In this document: in pieces, positions 9,285 through 17,030 of the stretch
How the letters are laid out: every line of letters starts with the position of its first letter
How positions within the stretch are numbered: the first letter of the stretch is position 1
Assembly: GCF_001655005.1 (NCBI RefSeq)
Contig: NZ_LXET01000016.1
Location: forward strand, 1-64,000
Direction of reading: 5' to 3'
Length of the DNA: 64,000 bases
Source of the DNA: Hafnia paralvei ATCC 29927
GTDB lineage: Bacteria; Pseudomonadota; Gammaproteobacteria; Enterobacterales; Enterobacteriaceae
Notes under the pieces: model-generated
Database searches by the model: none
Told to the model about the DNA's origin: nothing
The model's input: only the letters and a program-made list of their open reading frames with translations
Translations under genes and position numbers: made by a program

Positions 9285-9842
9285 TCAGAGTCCGGTTGGA
9301 TTCACCGGCGGCGTCGGTGATTTGTATTTCGCCAAATAGTCAGGTTGGAAAATACACATGCGGATCGCATTGCGATATTCACCGTTGATAAAGAATTCGT
9401 GGATCAGTTCGCCTTCAATTTCAAAACCAAGCTTGCTGTAGATATGGATCGCCTTTTGGTTTTCTTTGTCGACGATTAAATACAGCTTGTAGAGATTGAG
9501 CACGGAAAATCCGTGATCCATTGCCAGCTTGGCAGCTTTGCTAGCATAGCCGTGGCCTTGATGGGCTGGATCAATAATGATCTGGAATTCTGCTCGGCGG
9601 TGGATATGGTCAATTTCTACCAACTCTACCAGACCGATTTTTACCCCGTCATGCTCAACGACGAAGCGACGCTCGCTCTGATCGTGGATATGTTTGTCAT
9701 ACAGCTCAGAGAGTTCTACAAAGGCAATATAGGGTTCTTCAAACCAGTAACGCATAATGCTGGCGTTATTATCGAGTTGATGAACGAACGTCAAATCTTC
9801 CCGTTCCAGGGGACGTAATCTGACGTTGTTGTCGCTGGACAT
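9285..9842 (-). CDS. speG: Spermidine N1-acetyltransferase SpeG
   Basis: GNAT acetyltransferase of 185 residues that uses acetyl-CoA to acetylate spermidine and spermine and so detoxifies excess polyamine. The protein matches SpeG along its whole length: VRLRPLEREDL, MRYWFEEPY, DQSERRFVV, the acetyl-CoA loop around HQGHGYASKAAKLAM (about 96-110), and NLYKLYLIVDKENQKAIHIY. The start at 9842 (MSSDNN) follows AGAGGAATC; a GTG 7 codons upstream is less likely. Single gene on the minus strand between two terminators. Confidence 0.95.
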   Translation of the reverse strand: MSSDNNVRLRPLEREDLTFVHQLDNNASIMRYWFEEPYIAFVELSELYDKHIHDQSERRFVVEHDGVKIGLVELVEIDHIHRRAEFQIIIDPAHQGHGYASKAAKLAMDHGFSVLNLYKLYLIVDKENQKAIHIYSKLGFEIEGELIHEFFINGEYRNAIRMCIFQPDYLAKYKSPTPPVNPTGL

Positions 9843-9950
9843 GTTGATTCCTCTCACTGTCATAATTTTCAGCTGAATAGCCGATGTAGTGAATACTACG
9901 AGTTTTATTATAGCGTTAGTTAATGTCAGAAAAAGCCACGGAAGCGTAAA

Positions 9951-9981
9951 TACAAAAATCCCCAGCTAAAACCGGGGATTT
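9951..9981 (-). terminator. Rho-independent terminator of purMN
   Basis: Read on the minus strand, AAATCCCC (9981-9974) and GGGGATTT (9963-9956) form a perfect 8-bp stem over a 10-base loop, followed by further T residues. It lies 28 bases past the purN stop. Confidence 0.85.
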
Positions 9982-10008
9982 AAAGGAATATTCGTGATTG
10001 TAACGATA

Positions 10009-10647
10009 CTAGTCCGGCGCATATCCCTGCGGTGGCAAACGAACGCCGTCTAGCCAAGCCGCATCGTCTTTAGTCGTTAAACGGCCTTCGACAAACCAGC
10101 TGACAACCAGCGGATAGATGGCGTGTTCTTGTACCTGAACGCGCTCGATAATCTCGTCTTCGCTATCTTGCTCAAAGATCGGCACCTTGGCTTGCAATAC
10201 GACTGGGCCACCGTCGAGCTCATCGGTGACGAAGTGCACTGAGGTGCCATGCTCTTCATCGCCGTTGTTTAACGCTTGTTGGTGCGTATGCAGACCCGGA
10301 TATTTTGGTAACAGCGACGGATGGATGTTGAGCATCCGACCATTATAGTGCTGAACAAAACGCGGCGACAGAATACGCATATACCCAGCGAGAACGACCA
10401 GGTCGGGATGGTAATTGTCGATCTCATGCATCAAGGCAAGATCGAAAGCATCGCGGTCGGCAAAGGCTTTCGGATCTAAATAATGAGCAGGAATATTGTC
10501 ATGTGCCGCGCGTTCAAGCCCATAGGCATCGGACTTGTTGCTAAATACGGCACTGATACGAGCACGGATCCGACCCTCATGACAGGCGTCGATTAACGCC
10601 TGTAAATTGCTGCCGTTGCCGGAAATTAAAACCACGATGTTTTTCAT
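10009..10647 (-). CDS. purN: Phosphoribosylglycinamide formyltransferase PurN
   Basis: GAR transformylase of 212 residues that transfers a formyl group from 10-formyltetrahydrofolate to glycinamide ribonucleotide, the third step of purine synthesis. The phosphate loop is GNGSNL (10-15). The catalytic triad is N107 and H109 (NIHPSLLPKYPG) with D145 (DELDGG), one residue shifted from the E. coli numbering. It starts 12 bases after purM on the minus strand, the usual purMN operon, so it shares the PurR-controlled purM promoter. Confidence 0.97.
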   Translation of the reverse strand: MKNIVVLISGNGSNLQALIDACHEGRIRARISAVFSNKSDAYGLERAAHDNIPAHYLDPKAFADRDAFDLALMHEIDNYHPDLVVLAGYMRILSPRFVQHYNGRMLNIHPSLLPKYPGLHTHQQALNNGDEEHGTSVHFVTDELDGGPVVLQAKVPIFEQDSEDEIIERVQVQEHAIYPLVVSWFVEGRLTTKDDAAWLDGVRLPPQGYAPD

Positions 10648-10659
10648 AACATGAACCGC

Positions 10660-11700
10660 TTATGCGTTAATCACCACACGCTCTTCGCTGGTGGAAGCGG
10701 CAATTGTACCGATTTTCCACGCCTTTTCACCGTTGGCATTCATGAGTGCGATAGCGGCATCGGCTTCTACGGCTGGCAGAGCGATAATCATACCTACGCC
10801 ACAGTTAAAGGTACGATACATTTCATGACGGCTGACGTTACCGGTCTGCTGGAGCCAGTTAAAGACTGCAGGCCACTGCCAACTGGATTCATCAATGACG
10901 GCCTGAGTACCTTCCGGCAGAACGCGTGGGATATTCTCCCAGAATCCGCCACCGGTCAGGTGGGCAATGGCATGAATGTCATGTTCTTCAATCAGTTTCA
11001 GAACTGATTTTACGTAGATTTTAGTGGGAGCCAATAAATGATCGGCGAGTGGTTTGCCTTCTAGTTCTATGGCGAGTGGGTCGGCATGGCTGACTTCAAG
11101 AATTTTGCGAACCAGAGAGTAACCGTTCGAATGAGGGCCGCTTGCGCCGAGTGCGATTAATACGTCACCCGCTTCAACTTTGCTGCCGTCGATGATTTCT
11201 GATTTTTCGACCACGCCGACACAGAAGCCGGCGACGTCGTAATCTTCGCCGTGGTACATACCGGGCATTTCAGCGGTTTCGCCACCGACCAATGCGCAAC
11301 CGGACTGTTTACAGCCTTCAGCGATACCGGTGATAACGCTAGCCGCGGTATCTACGTCCAGTTTACCCGTAGCGTAATAATCGAGGAAGAACAGCGGCTC
11401 GGCGCCCTGTACGACTAAGTCATTGACGCACATTGCGACTAAATCAATGCCGATAGTATCGTGACGTTTCAAGTCCATCGCCAGACGTAGCTTGGTGCCG
11501 ACGCCGTCGGTGCCAGAAACCAAAATTGGTTCGCGATATTTTTGTGGTAGGGCGCAGAGCGCACCGAATCCACCCAGCCCCCCCATGACCTCTGGGCGAC
11601 GAGTTTCTTTTACCACACCTTTAATGCGATCAACTAAGGCATTGCCAGCATCAATGTCTACACCTGCGTCTTTGTAACTGAGAGCGGTTTTGTCGGTCAC
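10660..11700 (-). CDS. purM: Phosphoribosylformylglycinamidine cyclo-ligase PurM (AIR synthetase)
   Basis: ATP-dependent AIR synthetase of 346 residues, step five of purine synthesis. Very strong family identity is visible: SYKDAGVDIDAGNALV at the N-terminus, LVSGTDGVGTKLRLA, GIDLVAMCVNDLVVQGAEPLFFLDYYATGKL and VGGETAEMPGMYH. I chose the GTG at 11700 because the family begins (M/V)TDKTxLSYKD and a GGGGA stretch lies just upstream. An ATG five codons earlier (11715) is possible. Followed by purN 12 bases on, and preceded by a PurR operator. Confidence 0.96.
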   Translation of the reverse strand: MTDKTALSYKDAGVDIDAGNALVDRIKGVVKETRRPEVMGGLGGFGALCALPQKYREPILVSGTDGVGTKLRLAMDLKRHDTIGIDLVAMCVNDLVVQGAEPLFFLDYYATGKLDVDTAASVITGIAEGCKQSGCALVGGETAEMPGMYHGEDYDVAGFCVGVVEKSEIIDGSKVEAGDVLIALGASGPHSNGYSLVRKILEVSHADPLAIELEGKPLADHLLAPTKIYVKSVLKLIEEHDIHAIAHLTGGGFWENIPRVLPEGTQAVIDESSWQWPAVFNWLQQTGNVSRHEMYRTFNCGVGMIIALPAVEADAAIALMNANGEKAWKIGTIAASTSEERVVINA

Positions 11701-11832
11701 TGCGAAAATCCCCATGGCGGTTAGGATGAGTTCTGGTATCTGTGATAAAGCGAGTGGTCGCGTGGCCTAAGCTCACATCAGATAACAGAAACCACCCTGA
11801 AATATTCAAGAGCGCGGCAATTCTAACAGTCT

Positions 11833-11848
11833 AGGCAAACGTTTGCGA
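11833..11848 (-). promoter_or_regulatory. PurR operator (PUR box) upstream of purMN
   Basis: The perfect 12-base palindrome GCAAACGTTTGC at 11835-11846 is the core of the PurR consensus ACGCAAACGTTTGCGT. It lies about 135 bases upstream of purM and about 155 upstream of upp, so it most likely represses purMN. An effect on upp cannot be excluded from sequence. Confidence 0.85.
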
Positions 11849-11951
11849 GCGGCTTGTGAAGGGGATCTGGTTTTTTCCTGTAATCCGTGTAGATCTCATC
11901 TAAGCTGATCTGGATCATGATTTTAACGGTGGCGCAGAAATTAAAAGGCGG

Positions 11952-11957
11952 TATAAT
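11952..11957 (+). promoter_or_regulatory. -10 hexamer of the upp promoter
   Basis: Consensus TATAAT at 11952-11957, 45 bases upstream of the upp start. No convincing -35 is seen at the matching distance. A run of nine T residues in the early transcribed region (around 11965-11973) resembles the reiterative-transcription or attenuation leaders known for pyrimidine genes. Confidence 0.5.
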
Positions 11958-12002
11958 CTCGCGATTTTTTTTTGCGCTGACCGCTACCTGGGAGATGAAA
12001 TG

Positions 12003-12629
12003 ATGAAGATCGTCGAAGTAAAACACCCGCTCGTAAGACACAAACTGGGCTTGATGCGCGAGAACGATATTAGCACCAAACGTTTTCGCGAACTGGCATC
12101 AGAGGTCGGGAGTTTACTGACCTATGAAGCGACCGCAGACCTAGAAACAGAAAAAGTCACTATTGATGGTTGGTGCGGTCCGGTCGAAGTAGATCAGATC
12201 AAAGGCAAAAAAATCACCGTGGTTCCAATCCTGCGCGCAGGTCTGGGCATGATGGAAGGCGTCTTGGAGCACGTACCAAGCGCGCGTATCAGCGTCGTTG
12301 GCGTTTACCGTGACGAAGAAACTCTGGAACCTGTACCTTATTTCCAGAAACTGGTTTCTAACATCGATGAGCGTATGGCTTTGGTGGTTGACCCAATGTT
12401 GGCAACCGGCGGTTCTATGATTGCCACCATCGACCTGCTGAAGAAAGCGGGCTGCCATAGCATTAAAGTGCTGGTATTGGTTGCTGCGCCTGAAGGTATT
12501 GCCGCACTGGAAAAAGCACATCCAGACGTTGAGCTGTATACCGCATCTATCGATCAGGGCTTGAATGAGAAGGGGTACATCATTCCTGGCTTGGGCGATG
12601 CGGGCGATAAGATATTTGGTACTAAATAA
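12003..12629 (+). CDS. upp: Uracil phosphoribosyltransferase Upp
   Basis: Salvage enzyme of 208 residues joining uracil and PRPP to give UMP. The PRPP-binding loop VVDPMLATGGS (around 128-138) and the uracil-binding end GYIIPGLGDAGDKIFGTK are as expected, and the sequence is near-identical to E. coli Upp. Two ATG codons are adjacent; the second (12003) gives the standard MKIVEVKHPL start after GGGAGA. It is followed by a terminator and a repeat before uraA. Uptake (UraA) and salvage (Upp) are thus neighbours but may be partly uncoupled. Confidence 0.97.
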   Translation: MKIVEVKHPLVRHKLGLMRENDISTKRFRELASEVGSLLTYEATADLETEKVTIDGWCGPVEVDQIKGKKITVVPILRAGLGMMEGVLEHVPSARISVVGVYRDEETLEPVPYFQKLVSNIDERMALVVDPMLATGGSMIATIDLLKKAGCHSIKVLVLVAAPEGIAALEKAHPDVELYTASIDQGLNEKGYIIPGLGDAGDKIFGTK

Positions 12630-12634
12630 AAGAT

Positions 12635-12664
12635 GAGCCGGCTTTGAGAGTCGGCTTTTTTTTG
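12635..12664 (+). terminator. Terminator or attenuator between upp and uraA
   Basis: AGCCGGC pairs with GTCGGCT (one G-T pair) over a short loop and is followed by a long T-run. It lies right after the upp stop, so part of the upp transcripts should end here before uraA. Confidence 0.85.
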
Positions 12665-12668
12665 GCCT

Positions 12669-12786
12669 GTATCCTTCATATATGAAGCGGCATTTGTGCT
12701 AGCGAGGTTCACTCCCAAATTACTGATGAGACCAAGTGATTTGGGAGTGAACCTAGGCGGTTAGATGCAACTCCCAATATTTAGGG
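12669..12786. repeat. Palindromic intergenic repeat, copy 1 (divergent form with a perfect 16-bp stem)
   Basis: This segment keeps the layout of the copies at 38816 and 57981 (GTATCC...TTCATA...GAAGC.GCATTTGTG...GTTCACT...CTGA, ending in AATATTTAGGG). Its centre is rebuilt into a perfect hairpin: the 16-base arm at 12705-12720 pairs with 12739-12754 over an 18-base loop. It lies between upp and uraA and should form a stable RNA structure in any read-through transcript. Confidence 0.65.
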
Positions 12787-12847
12787 GGAGGCCAAGTTCA
12801 AAACACAACACCTGATAATTCAATAAAATCACTTAGAGGATGTAACC

Positions 12848-14140
12848 ATGACTCGTCGCGTCATCGGAGTAAGCGAACGCCCACCGCTTTTGCAAACGAT
12901 TCCGTTGAGCTTTCAGCACCTGTTTGCCATGTTTGGGGCAACGGTGCTCGTGCCTATTTTATTTAAGATTAACCCTGCGACGGTTTTGCTGTTTAACGGT
13001 ATTGGTACGCTGCTGTATTTATTTATCTGTAAGGGCAAAATCCCCGCTTATCTGGGCTCTAGCTTTGCCTTTATTTCCCCTGTGATGCTGCTTTTACCGT
13101 TGGGTTATGAACTTGCGTTAGGGGGTTTTATCGTCTGCGGCGCACTGTTTTGTTTGGTCGCGCTAATTGTGAAAAAAGCGGGAACCGGCTGGCTGGATGT
13201 GATGTTTCCACCCGCGGCGATGGGCGCGATTGTGGCCGTAATTGGTTTGGAGTTGGCTGGGGTCGCGGCCAACATGGCTGGATTGCTGCCTGCCAACGGG
13301 GCTTCTGTAGATAGCACGACGATTACGATCTCCATGGTCACTCTTGGCGTGACCGTGCTGGGCTCGGTACTGTTCCGTGGTTTCTTGGCAATTATTCCTA
13401 TTCTTATTGGGGTGCTGGCGGGTTATGCCCTGTCGTTTGCGATGGGCGTTGTCGATTTAACGCCGATCCGTGAAGCACACTGGTTTGCGTTGCCGACGTT
13501 CTATACGCCGAAATTTGAGTGGTTTGCGATTCTGACGATTCTACCCGCCGCGCTGGTGGTTATTGCAGAGCACGTTGGTCATTTAGTTGTTACGGCGAAT
13601 ATTGTGAAGAAAGATTTGCTACGCGATCCGGGGCTGCATCGTTCGATGTTTGCTAACGGTCTGTCTACGATGTTCTCCGGTTTCTTTGGCTCAACACCCA
13701 ATACCACTTACGGTGAAAACATCGGCGTTATGGCGATCACTAAGGTATACAGCACATGGGTTATCGGCGGTGCAGCGGTGTTGGCGATTCTATTATCCTG
13801 CATCGGCAAACTGGCTGCGGCGATCCAGATGGTACCCGTACCGGTGATGGGCGGGGTGTCCCTACTGCTGTACGGGGTAATCGGTGCTTCTGGTATCCGC
13901 GTACTGATTGAGTCTAAAGTGGACTACAACAAAGCGCAGAACCTGATCCTGACCTCGATTATTTTGATCATCGGCGTGAGCGGCGCGACGATCCATATTG
14001 GTGCGGCTGAGCTGAAAGGCATGGCTTTGGCAACGATCGTGGGTATCGCGATGAGCTTGTTATTCAAAGTGATCAGTATGGTGCGTGGTGAAGAAGTGAT
14101 CATCGACGAACAGGAAGAAGAGCAAACGCCTGCTCGTTAA
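12848..14140 (+). CDS. uraA: Uracil:proton symporter UraA
   Basis: Inner-membrane NCS2/NAT permease of 430 residues with about 14 hydrophobic segments, importing uracil with protons. The family motifs around IAEHVGHLVVTANIV (proton- and substrate-binding glutamate and histidine) and PNTTYGENIGVMAITKVYS are present, and the sequence follows E. coli UraA (429 residues) throughout. The ribosome site is AGAGGAT. It lies downstream of upp behind a terminator and a repeat, and has its own terminator. Confidence 0.96.
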   Translation: MTRRVIGVSERPPLLQTIPLSFQHLFAMFGATVLVPILFKINPATVLLFNGIGTLLYLFICKGKIPAYLGSSFAFISPVMLLLPLGYELALGGFIVCGALFCLVALIVKKAGTGWLDVMFPPAAMGAIVAVIGLELAGVAANMAGLLPANGASVDSTTITISMVTLGVTVLGSVLFRGFLAIIPILIGVLAGYALSFAMGVVDLTPIREAHWFALPTFYTPKFEWFAILTILPAALVVIAEHVGHLVVTANIVKKDLLRDPGLHRSMFANGLSTMFSGFFGSTPNTTYGENIGVMAITKVYSTWVIGGAAVLAILLSCIGKLAAAIQMVPVPVMGGVSLLLYGVIGASGIRVLIESKVDYNKAQNLILTSIILIIGVSGATIHIGAAELKGMALATIVGIAMSLLFKVISMVRGEEVIIDEQEEEQTPAR

Positions 14141-14167
14141 TTCGATCCTTCAGATCCTAACTCAACA

Positions 14168-14204
14168 GCCGCTGGTTTATGTGTTAAACTGGCGGCGTTT
14201 TTTT
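14168..14204 (+). terminator. Terminator of uraA
   Basis: GCCGC at 14168-14172 pairs with GCGGC at 14192-14196, with inner GTTT/AAAC pairing. It is followed by a run of seven T residues at 14198-14204. Confidence 0.8.
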
Positions 14205-14227
14205 GCCTGTTTTGGTTTGAGGTGCTT

Positions 14228-14929
14228 CTGAATACGCCGGCACAGCTTTCACTGCCACTTTATTTACCTGATGACGAGACTTTCGCAAGTTTCTATTCGG
14301 GAGAGAATTCTTCTCTGTTAGCTGCATTGCAGGGCGCTTTGCAGCAGGAGCATGGTACCTATATCTATTTTTGGTCGCGTGAGGGGGGGGGACGAAGTCA
14401 CCTGCTGCATGCGGCCTGCGCAGAACTTTCCCAACGCGGAGAAGCCGTGGGCTATGTGCCTTTGGATAAACGCGCCTACTTTGTGCCAGAGGTTCTTGAT
14501 GGCATGGAGCAACTTTCTCTGGTGTGTATCGATAATATCGAATGTATCGCGGGAGAAGAGGAGTGGGAGATGGCAATTTTCAATCTCTATAACCGCATCC
14601 TTGAAACCGGCCGCACACGCCTATTGATCACCGGCGATCGTCCTCCGCGCCAACTGAATCTGCGTTTACCCGATTTGGCCTCGCGTCTGGACTGGGGACA
14701 AATCTATAAACTCCAGCCACTCGGCGACGAAGACAAACTTTTAGCACTACAGCTACGCTCTAAATTGCGCGGTTTTGAATTGCCAGAGGATGTCGGACGT
14801 TTCCTACTAAAGCGTCTGGATCGTGAAATGCGTACGCTGTTTATGACGTTGGATCAGTTGGATAGGGCGTCGATCACCGCACAGCGCAAGCTGACGATCC
14901 CGTTTGTGAAAGAGATATTGTCGCTTTAA
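14228..14929 (+). CDS. hda: DnaA-related regulator Hda (RIDA), apparent CTG start
   Basis: AAA+ protein of 233 residues that, bound to the DNA-loaded sliding clamp, stimulates DnaA-ATP hydrolysis and prevents over-initiation of replication. The N-terminal clamp-binding motif is QLSLPL, the P-loop is REGGGRSHLL, Walker B is LVCIDNIE, and the sensor-II/box region is RFLLKRLDREMRTLF. The family start (M)NTPAQLSLPLYLP coincides with a CTG at 14228, five bases after GAGGTG. E. coli hda also uses CTG, so I prefer it over the GTG at 14222. A run of nine G residues at 14383-14391 encodes the GGG before RSH and is a slippage-prone site inside the P-loop. The gene follows the uraA terminator. Confidence 0.93.
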   Translation: MNTPAQLSLPLYLPDDETFASFYSGENSSLLAALQGALQQEHGTYIYFWSREGGGRSHLLHAACAELSQRGEAVGYVPLDKRAYFVPEVLDGMEQLSLVCIDNIECIAGEEEWEMAIFNLYNRILETGRTRLLITGDRPPRQLNLRLPDLASRLDWGQIYKLQPLGDEDKLLALQLRSKLRGFELPEDVGRFLLKRLDREMRTLFMTLDQLDRASITAQRKLTIPFVKEILSL

Positions 14930-14943
14930 GATTTTGTTTTTTG

Positions 14944-14966
14944 TCTGGCATCTATGTTGTGCCAGA
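14944..14966 (+). terminator. Weak hairpin after hda
   Basis: TCTGGCA at 14944-14950 pairs with TGCCAGA at 14960-14966 over nine bases. No T-run follows, so this may only be a 3'-end structure. Confidence 0.3.
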
Positions 14967-15056
14967 GTTTAATACCATAGGCTGTTTACCTGATTGTTAT
15001 CAGCCTTGTCCGTTCTAATTTGAACGGAACATCGTCGTAATAGTGTGTTTTAAATG

Positions 15057-15134
15057 ACTCGGGGTGCCCTTCTTTGTGAAGGCTGAGAAATACCCGTATT
15101 ACCTGATCTGGATAATGCCAGCGTAGGGAAGTCA
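15057..15134 (+). ncRNA. TPP riboswitch (THI element) of thiMD
   Basis: The conserved parts of the thiamine pyrophosphate aptamer are present in order: CGGGGTGCCC at the 5' side, GGCTGAGA, ACCCGTATTACCTGATCTGG and AATGCCAGCGTAGGGAAGT. A short hairpin (GATGC...GCATC, 15135-15150) and then GGAGGA before the thiM ATG at 15179 form the expression platform. By analogy with E. coli thiM, TPP binding is expected to mask the ribosome site and block translation. Confidence 0.96.
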
Positions 15135-15178
15135 GATGCTTTAAGGCATCGTCTTCTTGACCGCCGGTTGGGAGGAAT

Positions 15179-16015
15179 ATGTCTATCACGTCCAATACAT
15201 GCCCCACCGACTTACTCATCGATTTCCCCACAGACCGTGCCGCAGCCGTTTTTACTCAGTTTCGCTGTTGTGCCCCGTTGGTACACTGTCTCACTAACGA
15301 AGTCGTACAGACGTTCACCGCCAATGTCCTACTGGCTTTGGGTGCATCACCCGCAATGGTGGTCGAGCCTGCAGAGGCTGCTCAGTTTTCTTCCATAGCT
15401 GACGCTTTGTTGATTAATATCGGGACACTGCATGCGCAACGAGCGCAATCGATGCTGGCAGCCATTGCCTCGGCCAAGCAAAACCAAAAACCTTGGATTT
15501 TAGACCCCGTAGCCGTTGGGGGGCTGACCTATCGTACCGAATTCGCTAATCATCTTTTATCTCTTCAACCTGCGGTTATTCGCGGGAATGCCTCTGAAAT
15601 CCTCGCATTAAGCGGAACAGCTCCCGGTGGGCGCGGTGTTGATAGTGTTGATGGTTCTTTGGATGCCTTGCCTGCAGCGCAAGCTTTAGCGCAGCAAACG
15701 GGCGCTATCGTTGCTGTCACCGGCGTGACTGACTACGTGACTGACGGAGATAAAACCTACGCGGTTAACGGTGGTGATGCATTGATGACACGCGTTGTCG
15801 GCACTGGTTGCGCACTCTCCGCCGTGGTGGCGGCGTTTAGCGTTCAACAGCCTGATAGGTTGTTGGCAGTAGCGACAGCGTGCCGAGTGATGTCGCTGGC
15901 CGGTGAACGAGCTGTGCGTCATTCATCCGGTCCTGGCAGTTTCATTCCCGCTTTCCTCGACTCTCTGTACCAACTTTCCCCGCAGGATTTTTCACGTTCA
16001 GGAGATATTCAATGA
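15179..16015 (+). CDS. thiM: Hydroxyethylthiazole kinase ThiM
   Basis: Salvage kinase of 278 residues that phosphorylates 4-methyl-5-(2-hydroxyethyl)thiazole for thiamine synthesis. Family motifs are VHCLTNEVVQTFTANVLLALGASPAM, WILDPVAVGG, IRGNASEI and the anion-hole end GTGCALSAVVAAF. Somewhat longer than the E. coli protein (262) because of N- and C-terminal extensions. Starts after GGAGGA downstream of the TPP riboswitch and overlaps thiD by 4 bases (ATGA). Confidence 0.95.
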   Translation: MSITSNTCPTDLLIDFPTDRAAAVFTQFRCCAPLVHCLTNEVVQTFTANVLLALGASPAMVVEPAEAAQFSSIADALLINIGTLHAQRAQSMLAAIASAKQNQKPWILDPVAVGGLTYRTEFANHLLSLQPAVIRGNASEILALSGTAPGGRGVDSVDGSLDALPAAQALAQQTGAIVAVTGVTDYVTDGDKTYAVNGGDALMTRVVGTGCALSAVVAAFSVQQPDRLLAVATACRVMSLAGERAVRHSSGPGSFIPAFLDSLYQLSPQDFSRSGDIQ

Positions 16016-16812
16016 AGCGAATTAATGCACTGACTATTGCAGGAACGGATCCGAGCGGTGGCGCGGGTATTCAGGCTGATTTAAAAACTTTTTCAGCGCT
16101 GGGAGCTTATGGCACCAGCGTGATCACCGCACTAGTGGCGCAAAATACCTGTGGAGTACAGTCGGTTTACCAGATTGACCCCTTGTTTGTTGGGGCACAG
16201 CTAGATTCAGTATTAACCGATGTTCGTATCGATAGTGCGAAAATCGGCATGTTGGCGAATGCAGAAATTGTTGCGCAGGTTGCTCAGGCGTTAAAGCGCT
16301 ACACGATCCCCTTTGTGGTGTTAGATACCGTTATGGTGGCAAAAAGCGGCGATCCGCTACTCGCACCTGAAGCTGTGCAAGCCGTCCGTGAACTGCTACT
16401 GCCCAACGTGGCGTTGATTACTCCCAATTTGCCGGAGGCCGCGGCCTTGTTAGCCTGTCCCATGGCGACAAATGAAGATGAAATGCGCCGCCAAGGGTAC
16501 GCGTTGCTTGAGATGGGATGCCAAGCGGTGTTGATGAAAGGTGGACACCTAAGCAATAACGAAAGTCCTGATTGGCTATTTAGCGCCGACGGTGAGCAGC
16601 GGTTTACGGCTCCCAGAGTTCACACCCGTCATACTCATGGCACCGGATGTACGTTATCTGCGGCGCTAGCTGCACTGCGTCCTCGACACCATAGTTGGAG
16701 TGAAACGTTATTCATGGCGAAAAATTATCTGCAAAATGCGCTGGAAGCCGCGGATTCATTAGAGGTCGGGCAAGGGATTGGACCCGTGCATCATTTTCAT
16801 CAGTGGTGGTAA
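16012..16812 (+). CDS. thiD: Hydroxymethylpyrimidine/phosphomethylpyrimidine kinase ThiD
   Basis: Bifunctional kinase of 266 residues making HMP-P and then HMP-PP for thiamine. Ribokinase-like motifs are ALTIAGTDPSGGAGIQADLK at residues 6-25, LDTVMVAKSGDPLL, ITPNLPEA and the C-terminal anion hole HGTGCTLSAALAAL. The start overlaps the thiM stop and has AGGAG upstream, so translation is coupled and both genes obey the TPP riboswitch. No terminator is evident after the gene. Confidence 0.96.
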   Translation: MKRINALTIAGTDPSGGAGIQADLKTFSALGAYGTSVITALVAQNTCGVQSVYQIDPLFVGAQLDSVLTDVRIDSAKIGMLANAEIVAQVAQALKRYTIPFVVLDTVMVAKSGDPLLAPEAVQAVRELLLPNVALITPNLPEAAALLACPMATNEDEMRRQGYALLEMGCQAVLMKGGHLSNNESPDWLFSADGEQRFTAPRVHTRHTHGTGCTLSAALAALRPRHHSWSETLFMAKNYLQNALEAADSLEVGQGIGPVHHFHQWW

Positions 16813-17030
16813 AAGCCTGAGACGCCAAATGAAGAGAGGATTTTGTGTAACTCGCTGATTTATATTGTGTAAATTGAATCAAACTTGCATGAAAACTGTG
16901 ATGTAACACGAGGTTTAGATATTTAGTCATCCGAGTTAAGTGTGACCTTTCTTCATTTTGATACCAAACAGTTTTTGCTTGGAAATCGTGATTATCATGT
17001 ACTGGCAAATAAATTAACCAGGTGACATTA

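Noticed and set aside
14184..14576. 130-codon minus-strand frame opposite hda
   Set aside because: Covers the uraA terminator and hda on the other strand; proline/arginine-rich shadow.
14986..15231. 81-codon minus-strand frame before thiM
   Set aside because: It is antisense to the TPP riboswitch and thiM start, whose conservation fully explains the sequence.
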